Made by a program: the position numbers and the translations under genes. Shown one piece after another: positions 1 to 7,438 of a stretch of 25,875 bases of DNA (positions are counted from its first letter, which is position 1; every line of letters begins with the position of its first letter). The DNA is taken from assembly GCA_947054185.1 (NCBI GenBank), contig CAMRVW010000009.1, positions 1 through 25,875 of the forward strand, in the 5' to 3' direction. The stretch is from an uncultured Rikenellaceae bacterium. GTDB lineage: Bacteria; Bacteroidota; Bacteroidia; Bacteroidales; Rikenellaceae. The notes below the pieces were generated by a model that was given only the letters and a program-made list of their open reading frames with translations, did no database searches and was not told the DNA's origin.

Positions 1-6
1 AAAATA

Positions 7-56
7 TCAAACCGGGGTCCGTGACCCCTCCCCCGGAAGGGCCGCCGGAGGCAGTT
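7..56 (-). repeat. Dispersed 50-bp repeat, left copy
   Basis: This stretch is the exact reverse complement (50 of 50 bases) of 25501-25550. Read on the minus strand it contains a G/C-rich section able to fold into CCTCC/GGAGG and GGGGTC-acg-GACCCC hairpins. It lies just downstream of the stop codon of the YidE-type gene, so it may sit in or end that transcript. One further 22-bp unit of the right-hand tandem array is present next to it at 57-78. No transposase is associated. Confidence 0.85.
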
Positions 57-78
57 TTAGCAAATCAAAACGGCAGTT
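57..78 (-). repeat. Single 22-bp unit flanking the left dispersed repeat
   Basis: Read on the minus strand, this 22-bp segment begins AACTGCCGTTTTGATTTG and leads directly into the 50-bp repeat. It matches the 22-bp units arrayed at 25436-25501 apart from a few substitutions. The left copy has one such unit before the sequence diverges; the right copy has three. Confidence 0.7.
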
Positions 79-90
79 TCAGCAATACCG

Positions 91-1770
91 TCACCCGAAT
101 ATGAGTATCAGCAGTTGTGCTGCCAGCACTCTGAGGAACATGGCCAGGGGATATACGGTTGCATAACCGACAGACGGGGCGTCGGTCGATGTCTGCTCCG
201 ACGAGTACGCCAGTGCGGGAGGGTTGGTGGTGGCTCCCGAGAGTACGCCTATGATGGTGTAATAGTTGAGCTTATAGAACAGCTTGCCTATTATGCCGCA
301 TAATAGCAGTGGCACTATGGTTATGACAGCGCCGTAAGCGATCCACACATATCCGCCGGCCGCTATCGTGGGCACGAAATTACTGCCGGCACCGAGTCCC
401 ACGCCTGCCAGGAAGAGCGATATGCCCACCTCGCGCAACATGAGGTTGGCGCTCATGGTGGTGTATGTTATCATCTTGTAATAGGGTCCCCACCGTCCTA
501 TCAGTATGGCCACGATGAGGGGGCCGCCTGCCAGACCGAGCTTGACGGGCTGAGGTATGCCCGGTATCCAGAACGATATGCTGCCGAGCACCACCCCGAG
601 GGCAATACCTAAAAATATGGGTATGAGGTTGGGGTGGTTGAGGCGCTTGAGCGAGTTGCCGAAGACACTCTCGGCCTGCTTTACCGAGTGCTCGGGCCCC
701 ACGACGGTGACACGGTCGCCCAGTTGCAGCTGAAGGTTGCCGGCAGCCACCAGGTCGATGCCGGCGCGGTTGACGCGTGTTATGGTGACGCCGCAGGTGT
801 TGCGTATGCGCAGGTCTGAGAGGTGCTTGCCGTTAAGTTCGGGTTTGGTTATGAGTATGCGGCGTGATATCATGTTTTTAGACATGATGTGCCAGTTGGC
901 CTCCACCTCGTGACCCAATAGGGCTATGAGCGCCTCCACATCTTTGGGTGCTGCCACCACGAGTATGCGGTCGCCGCAGTGCAGGGTTGTCGATGCCTTG
1001 ACAAGCTCGGGTTCGCCGCCTTTGTGACATATGCGCGACACCACGAAGTCGCGACGTATGAAGTCGTGTATGTCGGAGAGGTTCTTGCCGTCAATGGCCT
1101 CGTTGCCTATCTCTATGGACACGGGCTGCTTTATCAGGTCTGCCGTCTCGCCCGAGGCACCGGCGGCGGCCTCTTCGGCGGGCACATCAATCTTCAGTAT
1201 GCGTCGCAACAACATGAGGGTGGCTATCGCGCCTATCACGCCGAGGGGATATGCCACGGCATAACCTGTGGCTATGTCGGGTGCCTCCGCGCCTGCGTGC
1301 ATGTCGCTGAATGCCTGCTGTGCCGCACCCAGACCGGGGGTGTTGGTCACGGCTCCCGACATGACGCCCACCATGGTGGTCATGGATATGCCGGTGATGT
1401 AATGGAGTGCCACGGTCACGGCCACACCCATGAGCACCGTGAGCACGGCCAGCTTATTGAGCGTGACGCCTCCCTGCTTGAACGACGAGAAGAAGCCGGG
1501 CCCCACTTGCAGACCTATCGAATATACGAACAGTATCAGGCCGAACTCCTTCATGAAGTGAAGCAGGTGGCTGTCGACGTTCATGCCGAAGTGGCTGAAT
1601 ATTATGCCTATAAAGAGTATGCCGGTCACACCCAGCGATATGCCTTTAATCTTGAACTTTCCGGCGAATATACCGGCCGCGATGACAAGAGACAGAATAA
1701 GTACCGAGTGGGCAACACCCCCTCCCCACAGATCGGGAGAGCCGAAAAAGAGATTTTTGATAAATTCCAT
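91..1770 (-). CDS. YidE/AspT-family transporter with two RCK_C domains
   Basis: This is a 559-residue polytopic inner-membrane protein of the aspartate-alanine exchanger (AspT/YidE/YbjL) family. The architecture shows an internal duplication. Membrane block 1 (about residues 20-190) carries SGAVTNTPGLGAA at 138-150. Two soluble RCK_C (TrkA-C) domains follow at about 212-290 and 298-372, each with a GDRI or GDRV turn. Membrane block 2 (about 382-559) carries the matching SGATTNPP at 511-518. RCK_C domains usually bind small ligands and gate transport. Family members exchange or export small organic anions, but the substrate here cannot be read from sequence. The ATG at 1770 starts directly before the first hydrophobic helix. 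The gene stands alone, with a divergent neighbour 323 bp away. Family assignment is confident; substrate is unknown. Confidence 0.88.
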   Translation of the reverse strand: MEFIKNLFFGSPDLWGGGVAHSVLILSLVIAAGIFAGKFKIKGISLGVTGILFIGIIFSHFGMNVDSHLLHFMKEFGLILFVYSIGLQVGPGFFSSFKQGGVTLNKLAVLTVLMGVAVTVALHYITGISMTTMVGVMSGAVTNTPGLGAAQQAFSDMHAGAEAPDIATGYAVAYPLGVIGAIATLMLLRRILKIDVPAEEAAAGASGETADLIKQPVSIEIGNEAIDGKNLSDIHDFIRRDFVVSRICHKGGEPELVKASTTLHCGDRILVVAAPKDVEALIALLGHEVEANWHIMSKNMISRRILITKPELNGKHLSDLRIRNTCGVTITRVNRAGIDLVAAGNLQLQLGDRVTVVGPEHSVKQAESVFGNSLKRLNHPNLIPIFLGIALGVVLGSISFWIPGIPQPVKLGLAGGPLIVAILIGRWGPYYKMITYTTMSANLMLREVGISLFLAGVGLGAGSNFVPTIAAGGYVWIAYGAVITIVPLLLCGIIGKLFYKLNYYTIIGVLSGATTNPPALAYSSEQTSTDAPSVGYATVYPLAMFLRVLAAQLLILIFG

Positions 1771-2093
1771 TATAATAAGTTCGCTTTATTACAACCAACC
1801 GACAACTTTCCATGGTAAAAGGCTCCTCGCATCATGCCTTCTGCGGTTCGACAACCTCTTCGTATGATCTTCGGAATGCCTGTCTTTGCAAGGCCGGCAT
1901 ATTAACCGCACCTGTCCGAAAGTTGGAAAACAGGCGGTAAAGATAGACAATCAAAACCGAAAAAGCTAAAGTTTGACCGTCTAAATTTCGATATGCAGAC
2001 AGTGAGTTTGAAAATGCAAGGCAAGCGGGCGGACTTACACAAAATTTGACTATATTGCAATGCGTAATGCGAAAGGAGCGATATGGGCGCTTC
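1771..2093. other. Divergent intergenic region, yidE-like / nuclease-like
   Basis: This gap of about 320 bp between two divergent genes should hold both promoters. I see no full TTTG/TAnnTTTG pair. The best candidate on the minus strand is TATCTTTA (1938-1945), one base off the -7 consensus, which would give the transporter a leader of about 160 nt. No convincing RNA structure or open reading frame is visible. Confidence 0.35.
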
Positions 2094-3257
2094 ATGTTAA
2101 AGGCATCACAGATGGAAAGAATAAGAAGTTTGCTTGCCCAAGTGGCGATAGTAAGCAAGAAGAATGCAGAGATATTGGATGCCACCGGCGGACGCTTCAA
2201 TATGTTCGGTATATGCGGTGTAAATCATTATGAAAATACCCATTCGGCGATTGTTGCCGAGTTGTTGAATCCCGACGGTTCGCACGGACTCAAGTCGAAG
2301 TTGCTGGATTGTTTTATCCGTACATTGGGTGATGATTTTACCGTTCGCGACTTCAATTGCGATAAATCGCAGGTCAGAACGGAGTTTTCGACCGAAGAGG
2401 GGCGCATCGACATTCTTATCGAAGACAATGGGGGCAAGGCTGTCATCATTGAGAACAAGATTTATGCAGACGATCAGTGGGAGCAACTGAAGCGATACGA
2501 CAGATATTCCGCAGGCAGATACGGAAAGGGTAATTATCAGATATTATATCTCACACTCGACGGCAACGAGGCTTCCGGGCAAAGTGGCGGAGGGATTGCA
2601 TATACGACCGTTTCATATCGCGAGACCATTGTAAGCTGGCTCGAGAGATGCGTCTCCATAGCCGTTCGATCTCCGATAGTCAGAGAGACCGTAATTCAAT
2701 ATATCAATCATATCAAACAATTGACCAATCAGGATATGGACACGAAAAACAGAAGCGAGATAATAGATATTTTGTCGAAAACGGAAAATCTCAAGGCGGC
2801 ACGAACCATATACCGGAATTACCTGTCGGTTTTTGGCCGTCTTGCAGATGAGCATTTTAATCCCGGGATGGAAGAGTTTGCAAAGGAGAAGGGGTTGAAA
2901 TACCATTACGAGCGCAGTGATGAACTGTATATACGATTCTATGTTACAAACCCGCTGTGGCAGGGCAAATGTTGGATCGGATTTACATTCGAGAGTAACC
3001 GTTACCATTATGGCATCTGCAACAATGTAAAGAATTATAGAATTTCCGATGACAATAGGGCCATTTTGAGGAATTTATTGACCGGTATGGGTGTTGTCTC
3101 GTGCAAGGAGTCTGACTGGTGGCCATTCTATGCCTATTTGCCGAGCATGACTCTTGATGTATGGGAACAGGATGTTGTCAGAAGCGATCGCTTCGTAAAT
3201 GTTTGTAAGGAAAAAATAGAACAATTGTTGTGTGCGATGAGCCGGATAGAACTATAA
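2094..3257 (+). CDS. PD-(D/E)XK nuclease superfamily protein
   Basis: This 387-residue soluble protein looks like the PDDEXK_4 type of PD-(D/E)XK nuclease. An N-terminal motif NTHSAIVAELLNP (48-60) with HG at 64-65 precedes the catalytic core. The core is GRIDILIE with Asp106, then VIIENKI with Glu120 and Lys122, followed by DQWEQLKRYDRY, so the D...ExK triad is intact. The C-terminal half (about 170-387) is unassigned. Reading can begin at TTG 2046 or at ATG 2067, 2094 or 2112; I chose 2094 because the homologous region begins soon after. There is no methylase or other defence partner next to it. Base composition is visibly more AT-rich than its neighbours and the isoleucine codons are mixed rather than mostly ATA, suggesting acquisition. 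Biological role unknown; a defence or DNA-repair role is inference. Confidence 0.75.
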   Translation: MLKASQMERIRSLLAQVAIVSKKNAEILDATGGRFNMFGICGVNHYENTHSAIVAELLNPDGSHGLKSKLLDCFIRTLGDDFTVRDFNCDKSQVRTEFSTEEGRIDILIEDNGGKAVIIENKIYADDQWEQLKRYDRYSAGRYGKGNYQILYLTLDGNEASGQSGGGIAYTTVSYRETIVSWLERCVSIAVRSPIVRETVIQYINHIKQLTNQDMDTKNRSEIIDILSKTENLKAARTIYRNYLSVFGRLADEHFNPGMEEFAKEKGLKYHYERSDELYIRFYVTNPLWQGKCWIGFTFESNRYHYGICNNVKNYRISDDNRAILRNLLTGMGVVSCKESDWWPFYAYLPSMTLDVWEQDVVRSDRFVNVCKEKIEQLLCAMSRIEL

Positions 3258-3320
3258 TATATTGCAAAGCTCTCAATGGGCCGATGACTGCCGGGCGGGG
3301 TATGGATGATATTGCGGAAT

Positions 3321-3360
3321 GATAAAAGCCTCAAATGATTAATTGCCAATCACTTGAGGC
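3321..3360 (-). terminator. Intrinsic terminator after tRNA-Leu
   Basis: Two 13-base arms at 3328-3340 and 3348-3360 pair with a 7-base loop and one G-T wobble. On the minus strand the hairpin is followed by TTTTATC, giving a proper terminator just past the 3' end of the tRNA. On the plus strand the trailing sequence is TTTCG, so the same hairpin could also help end the nuclease-like transcript. Confidence 0.8.
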
Positions 3361-3365
3361 TTTCG

Positions 3366-3449
3366 TACCCGGAGCCGGGATCGAACCGGCACAGCATTTC
3401 TGCCATTGGTGTTTGAGACCAACGCGTCTACCAATTCCGCCATCCGGGC
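3366..3449 (-). tRNA. tRNA-Leu (anticodon CAA)
   Basis: This 84-nt tRNA has a long variable arm as expected for leucine. The acceptor stem pairs GCCCGGA with TCCGGGT (one G-T pair), with A as discriminator base. The D-arm contains AATTGGTAGAC. The anticodon stem TTGGT/ACCAA encloses loop CTCAAAC, giving anticodon CAA, which reads UUG. The T-arm contains GGTTCGATCC. The 3' CCA is not encoded. A consensus promoter lies 26 bp upstream and a hairpin terminator directly downstream, so it is a single-gene transcript. Confidence 0.97.
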
Positions 3450-3474
3450 ATGAATTATTGTGCAGATGCGGGTA

Positions 3475-3505
3475 CAAAGATAATATCTTTTTGTCGAAAT
3501 GCAAA
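3475..3505 (-). promoter_or_regulatory. Bacteroidota-type promoter of tRNA-Leu
   Basis: On the minus strand, TTTG (3505-3502), 19 bp, then TATCTTTG (3482-3475) matches the -33/-7 consensus TTTG/TAnnTTTG exactly. Transcription would begin near 3468, about 19 nt before the mature tRNA 5' end at 3449. Confidence 0.8.
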
Positions 3506-3814
3506 CTGCGGGGGGTGTTTTTTGATTTTTAAGCCAAGATATTGCCGCGGTCGTTATGAAAATTCTCTCCACCGGGCGGCAGGCAAATCCGCAGGCAATT
3601 CATGTCGGGTAAATTCCGATTAGTAATTCCTCCGGGCAAATCACTGTTTACAATCAATGCCGCAGGGAGAAATTTCGCCGTGTGTCTTGCAAAACAATCA
3701 TCGTGGCAGATAATTTCCGGCGGGCAAATTTCGGTGAGTAATCCCGCAGAGCAGGCAATACTGCCTGGCAAAGCCGCAAATCTTCGTCAGGGCAATTTTC
3801 CGCCGGAGCAAATA
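3506..3814. repeat. Gene-free region with degenerate repeated motif
   Basis: No credible gene lies here. The stretch is built from many variants of a short motif resembling GGGCAAATTTCCGG. The clearest pair is 3607-3630 and 3722-3745, which agree at 19 of 24 bases; further variants are at 3580-3600, 3637-3645, 3665-3680, 3705-3720 and 3790-3805. Open frames on both strands appear to be by-products of this repetition (recurrent PPGG/NLP-like or PGK/PAEQ-like peptides). Function unknown. Confidence 0.5.
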
Positions 3815-3849
3815 AAAAACGGGAACAAGCAACTCTTGTTCCCGTTTTT
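3815..3849 (-). terminator. Bidirectional intrinsic terminator after the PII-like gene
   Basis: A perfect 15-bp stem has arms AAAAACGGGAACAAG (3815-3829) and CTTGTTCCCGTTTTT (3835-3849) around the loop CAACT. It lies 13 bp past the stop codon of the PII-like gene. The U-tract/A-tract symmetry lets it work from either side; it probably ends the efflux operon transcript. Confidence 0.9.
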
Positions 3850-3862
3850 CGGTTATGTGGGT

Positions 3863-4156
3863 TCAGATGTTTTTCTCTATATCCCAGCAGAATGCCCTCA
3901 GCCCTTGCACTTCCGACTCTTTGTCTAACATGTCGAGTTTTTCGAGGAATGTGTCGGCTATGGCGTCGTCGACGAATGTCATGACGGCACTGTTGAGGGT
4001 GGGCCATGCGTGGTTGCCATAGTGGGGTTCGCCGGTGTTGCTGCCTCGTCCTGTCACTGTCTCCCAGCAGGTGAAGCCGCGTATGCCGAGCCCGTCCATG
4101 ATGGTCACTATCTCGTCGTATAACGCCTGGTTTGATGATATGAATATCGCTTTCAT
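3863..4156 (-). CDS. PII-like protein linked to RND efflux operon
   Basis: This 97-residue cytoplasmic protein begins MKAIFISSNQALYDEIVTIM, a ferredoxin-like PII beta strand and helix. It carries a loop region GRGSNTGEPHYGNHAWP (about 37-53) followed by NSAVMTFVDD and a C-terminal LRAFCWDIE. Size and layout match the small PII-like proteins that have been described next to CusA/AcrB-type efflux genes (the 'PII-NG' group). The classical GlnB T-loop uridylylation tyrosine context and the usual nucleotide motifs are not obvious, so the ligand is unknown. It is last in the efflux operon, 106 bp after the permease, behind a strong hairpin at 4216-4258. A role in sensing a ligand to modulate the pump is inference. 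Confidence 0.72.
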   Translation of the reverse strand: MKAIFISSNQALYDEIVTIMDGLGIRGFTCWETVTGRGSNTGEPHYGNHAWPTLNSAVMTFVDDAIADTFLEKLDMLDKESEVQGLRAFCWDIEKNI

Positions 4157-4215
4157 GTTTTGTCGTTTTATGTGATTCGCTTCGAGTGTCGCTCCACTCT
4201 TCCTTTAAGAGGAAA

Positions 4216-4258
4216 TGTCGCCCGAAAGAGATGCCGCAGCTGTCTCTTGCGGGCGACA
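4216..4258 (-). promoter_or_regulatory. Intercistronic hairpin between RND permease and PII-like gene
   Basis: Arms TGTCGCCCG (4216-4224) and CGGGCGACA (4250-4258) pair perfectly. After one mismatch, AAGAGA (4226-4231) pairs with TCTCTT (4243-4248), leaving an 11-nt loop. It begins 4 nt after the permease stop codon. On the minus strand it is followed by TTTCCTC rather than a long T run, so it is more likely a partial terminator or mRNA-stabilising element than a full stop. A second small hairpin GAGTG/CACTC follows near 4183-4198. Confidence 0.6.
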
Positions 4259-4262
4259 ATGG

Positions 4263-7200
4263 TTATACGGCGGCCTCGACGGCGTTATTGTTTTCGGCCA
4301 GGGCGGCTGCTTTTTTTGCGGCACGGGCGGCGCGGCGAGCCTTTCTCTTTTCGCCGAAGTCGGCCATGATGCTATAGAGTATGGGCACCAATATAAGGGT
4401 GATGACCGTCGAGAAGGCCAGACCGCAAGCCACAGACAGACCCATGGAGCGCCACATCTCGGCACCCTCGCCCTTGTCTATGGCAAGGGGTATCATACCT
4501 ATGACCGTCGTGAGGGTGGTCATGAGCACGGGGCGCAGACGCGAACGTCCTGCCGTCACGACCGACTCTTTGACGCCCATGCCCCTCTCGCGGCATAGGT
4601 TGGTGTAATCGACCAGCACGATACCGTTGTTGACCACGATACCCACAAGCATCAACACGCCCAGCAGTGCCATCACACCCATGGCCGTGCCTGTGGCCAA
4701 CAGGCCCAATATCACGCCCACCAGGGCAAAGGGTATGGAGAACATGATGACGAACGGATAGGTGAACGACTCGAACTGCGCCGCCATGATGATGAACACC
4801 AATATTATTATAAGCGCCATTAGCGTGATAAGGTCGGTGAATGTGTCCTGCTGGTCTTCAAAGGTGCCGCCGAACTGCCATGTGATGCCCGATGGTATCT
4901 CCACCTGGCTCATCACCTTGTTTGCCTCGGCGATGATGTCGCTCATTGCGGTGCCGTGCCCCACCACGCACGATACGGTTATCACACGCTCGCGGTCTTT
5001 GCGCTCGATGGTGGGCGGGGTCTGCGTCTCTATCACCTTGCCGAGGTCTTTGACCTTGATGCCGTTGCCGGCGTTGTTGTATATGGTGATGTTCTCGATG
5101 TCTTCGACCGACTCGCGGAAGGGGCGGGCATAACGTACGCGTATGTCGTACTCGTCGCCGTCTTCGCGATAGTTAGAGGCCACCGAGCCGTTGATGCGGT
5201 TGCGCAGATAACTTGCGGCAGTGCTCATGTTGAGGCCGTTTTGGGCCAGCTTCTCGCGGTCAAAGTCCACCTGGTATTCGGGAGTGTACTCGTCACGGCT
5301 GATGTTGACCTGCGAACAACCCTCCACCTGCTTCATGCGTTCGGCAATGTCGGCAGCCAGTTTGTCGGTGGTATTGAAGTCGTAACCGAATATCTCTATG
5401 TCGACGGCAGCCTGTCCGCCGGCGCCGCCCGACTGTCCTCCCTCTATCACTTCGTATGTCCTGATCTCGTGGAATTGGTCGAGGTCTTTGCGTATAAGGT
5501 CGCCGATGAGTGTAAGGCCGCGGTCGCGATCTTCGACGCTCACCAGCGATATGTTGAACGATATGAGATAGGTGGCGTTGTCGCGCATGGCCGAAAAGGC
5601 GTTGTCGGTATCGGCCTGGCCCTCCGAGAAGTTAAGCACCTTTATCTCTGGATAGTGGGCGAAGAGGGTGTCGGTGATGCGCAGGGCCAAATCGCGGGTT
5701 ATCTCCTGACGGGTGCCGGCCGGCAGCTTGACGGTCATGCTTATGCGGCCGTTGTCCTGCGTGGGGAAATATTCGGTCTTAAGGTTGCGGCCCAAGCCGA
5801 ATATTACTCCGAAGAATATCACCATGGCGCCTATGACTATGACGGGGCGGTGACGGTACGACCAGTCAAGCAGACGGGCATAACCGTTGTTGAGCGCCTC
5901 CAGGACCCGCTCTATGGGGGTGAACATTATCTTGTGCCAGCGGCTCGATTTGGCGTCGAGGCGTAACATCTGCGAGCATAGCATGGGCGTGAGGGTTATG
6001 GCGGCTATGGTCGAGACGGTTAGGATGATGGTGACCATCCATCCCAACTGCTTGAACAATATGCCGGCCATGCCCGTTATCATGGTGAGGGGCAGGAACA
6101 CTGCCACGGTGGTGAGGGTGGAGGCGATAACCGATATGGCCACCTCGTTGGTGGCGAATATGGCCGCCTGCTTTGGCTTGCTGCCCCGCTCTATGTGGGT
6201 GGTGATGTTTTCAAGCACCACTATGGCGTTGTCGACCACCATGCCTATGGCAATGGAGAGGGCGCTCATCGATATGATGTTGAGCGTGTTGCCCGACACC
6301 AGCAGGTATATCAGCGCCGAGAGCAACGAAATGGGTATGGTGAGTATCACCACAAACGTCGCCCTCCAGCGGCCCAGGAAGATGAATACCACGAGCATCA
6401 CTATGATCAGGGTGATGGATATGGTCTCGCGCAGGGAGTTTATGGTGTTGAGAATGTTGTCGGAGGTGTTGACGATAAGGCCTATCTTGATATCGGACGG
6501 CAGGGTCTTCTCTATCTTGGGAAGCATGCGGTTGACCTTGTCGGCGATGTCCACCGAGTTGGCGCCCGACTGCTTCTGTATCATTATCATGCCGCCCAAC
6601 TTACGGTTGGTGAACACCTCCTGGCTTCTCTCCTCATGGGTGTCAGATATGGTGGCAACATCGCGCAGATAGACCGTGGCGCCGTTTTTGGTGCCCACCA
6701 CAAGGTCGAGCATCTGGTCGGAGGCGGTGAACTCTTTCTGTACGCGCAGAGAGTAACTGTTCGATCCTATGTCGATGTTACCGGCCGGCACGTTTCGGTT
6801 TTCTGCCGATATGACTGCGGCGATACCCTCTATCGAGAGTCCGTAAGCCTCTAACTTGGACGGGTCGCAATAGACCTGTATCTCACGCTCGGGGATACCG
6901 GATATCGACACCGTGCCCACGCCCTTGATGCGGGCAAGGGGTGTGGCCACGTTGTCGTCCAATATCTTATAGAGGCCGGGCATGCTCTCGTCGGCGGTTA
7001 CCGACAGAAGCATGATGGGTATGTCGTCGGTGCCGAACTTGAATATGATGGGGGTCTGGGCCTCGTCGGGCAGTGCCGACGACACTATGTCGAGCTTGTC
7101 GCGCACGTCGTTGGTGGCCACGTCTATGTCGGTGCCGTATTCAAACTCGAGTGTTATGACCGATATGTTCTCTTTGGAGTTTGACCTGATGTGCTTAAGG

Positions 7201-7427
7201 TCGCTCACGCCGTTAAGGGTGTTTTCGAGCGGACGTGTGATATTGGTCTCTATATCGGCGGCACTGGCACCCGAATAGGTGGTCATGACCATTATGGCGT
7301 TGGTCTCTATGTCGGGATAGAGGTCCACCGGCAGCTTGCTCCATGAAAAGAGACCCAGTATGGCCACCGCCACGAACACCAATATCGTGGTTATGGGTCT
7401 GCCGACGGCAGTTTTATATATACTCAT
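4263..7427 (-). CDS. RND multidrug-type efflux permease (HAE1/AcrB family)
   Basis: This 1054-residue inner-membrane permease is full length for the family. It begins with the usual RPITTILVFVAV first helix (about 10-27), followed by the first periplasmic porter loop, helices 2-6 from about 335, a second large loop, and helices 8-12 ending near 1022. The cytoplasmic tail is rich in Ala, Lys and Arg. Helix 4 carries GMVVDNAIVVLENI with Asp399 at the AcrB Asp407 position but Asn400 at the Asp408 position. Helix 10 has VVNNGIVLVDY, so the AcrB Lys940 position (about 933) is Asn. This fits an HAE1 branch with a reduced proton relay rather than AcrB itself or a CusA-type metal pump. It lies 11 bp after the adaptor gene in an operon with the outer-membrane factor. 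Substrate unknown. Confidence 0.92.
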   Translation of the reverse strand: MSIYKTAVGRPITTILVFVAVAILGLFSWSKLPVDLYPDIETNAIMVMTTYSGASAADIETNITRPLENTLNGVSDLKHIRSNSKENISVITLEFEYGTDIDVATNDVRDKLDIVSSALPDEAQTPIIFKFGTDDIPIMLLSVTADESMPGLYKILDDNVATPLARIKGVGTVSISGIPEREIQVYCDPSKLEAYGLSIEGIAAVISAENRNVPAGNIDIGSNSYSLRVQKEFTASDQMLDLVVGTKNGATVYLRDVATISDTHEERSQEVFTNRKLGGMIMIQKQSGANSVDIADKVNRMLPKIEKTLPSDIKIGLIVNTSDNILNTINSLRETISITLIIVMLVVFIFLGRWRATFVVILTIPISLLSALIYLLVSGNTLNIISMSALSIAIGMVVDNAIVVLENITTHIERGSKPKQAAIFATNEVAISVIASTLTTVAVFLPLTMITGMAGILFKQLGWMVTIILTVSTIAAITLTPMLCSQMLRLDAKSSRWHKIMFTPIERVLEALNNGYARLLDWSYRHRPVIVIGAMVIFFGVIFGLGRNLKTEYFPTQDNGRISMTVKLPAGTRQEITRDLALRITDTLFAHYPEIKVLNFSEGQADTDNAFSAMRDNATYLISFNISLVSVEDRDRGLTLIGDLIRKDLDQFHEIRTYEVIEGGQSGGAGGQAAVDIEIFGYDFNTTDKLAADIAERMKQVEGCSQVNISRDEYTPEYQVDFDREKLAQNGLNMSTAASYLRNRINGSVASNYREDGDEYDIRVRYARPFRESVEDIENITIYNNAGNGIKVKDLGKVIETQTPPTIERKDRERVITVSCVVGHGTAMSDIIAEANKVMSQVEIPSGITWQFGGTFEDQQDTFTDLITLMALIIILVFIIMAAQFESFTYPFVIMFSIPFALVGVILGLLATGTAMGVMALLGVLMLVGIVVNNGIVLVDYTNLCRERGMGVKESVVTAGRSRLRPVLMTTLTTVIGMIPLAIDKGEGAEMWRSMGLSVACGLAFSTVITLILVPILYSIMADFGEKRKARRAARAAKKAAALAENNNAVEAAV

Positions 7428-7438
7428 GGTATTGGCGT

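Noticed and set aside
979..1818. 279-codon plus-strand frame
   Set aside because: Antisense to the well-supported YidE-type gene, with low-complexity His/Tyr/Gly-rich translation; a shadow frame.
2094..3257. Restriction-modification system
   Set aside because: Only the nuclease-like gene is present; no methylase or specificity subunit lies on either side.
3602..3928. 108-codon plus-strand frame and its opposite 3529-3771
   Set aside because: Both arise from the repeated motif, and the plus frame runs through the terminator at 3815-3849.
4956..5966. 336-codon plus-strand frame
   Set aside because: Lies entirely opposite the RND permease and has no recognisable domain.
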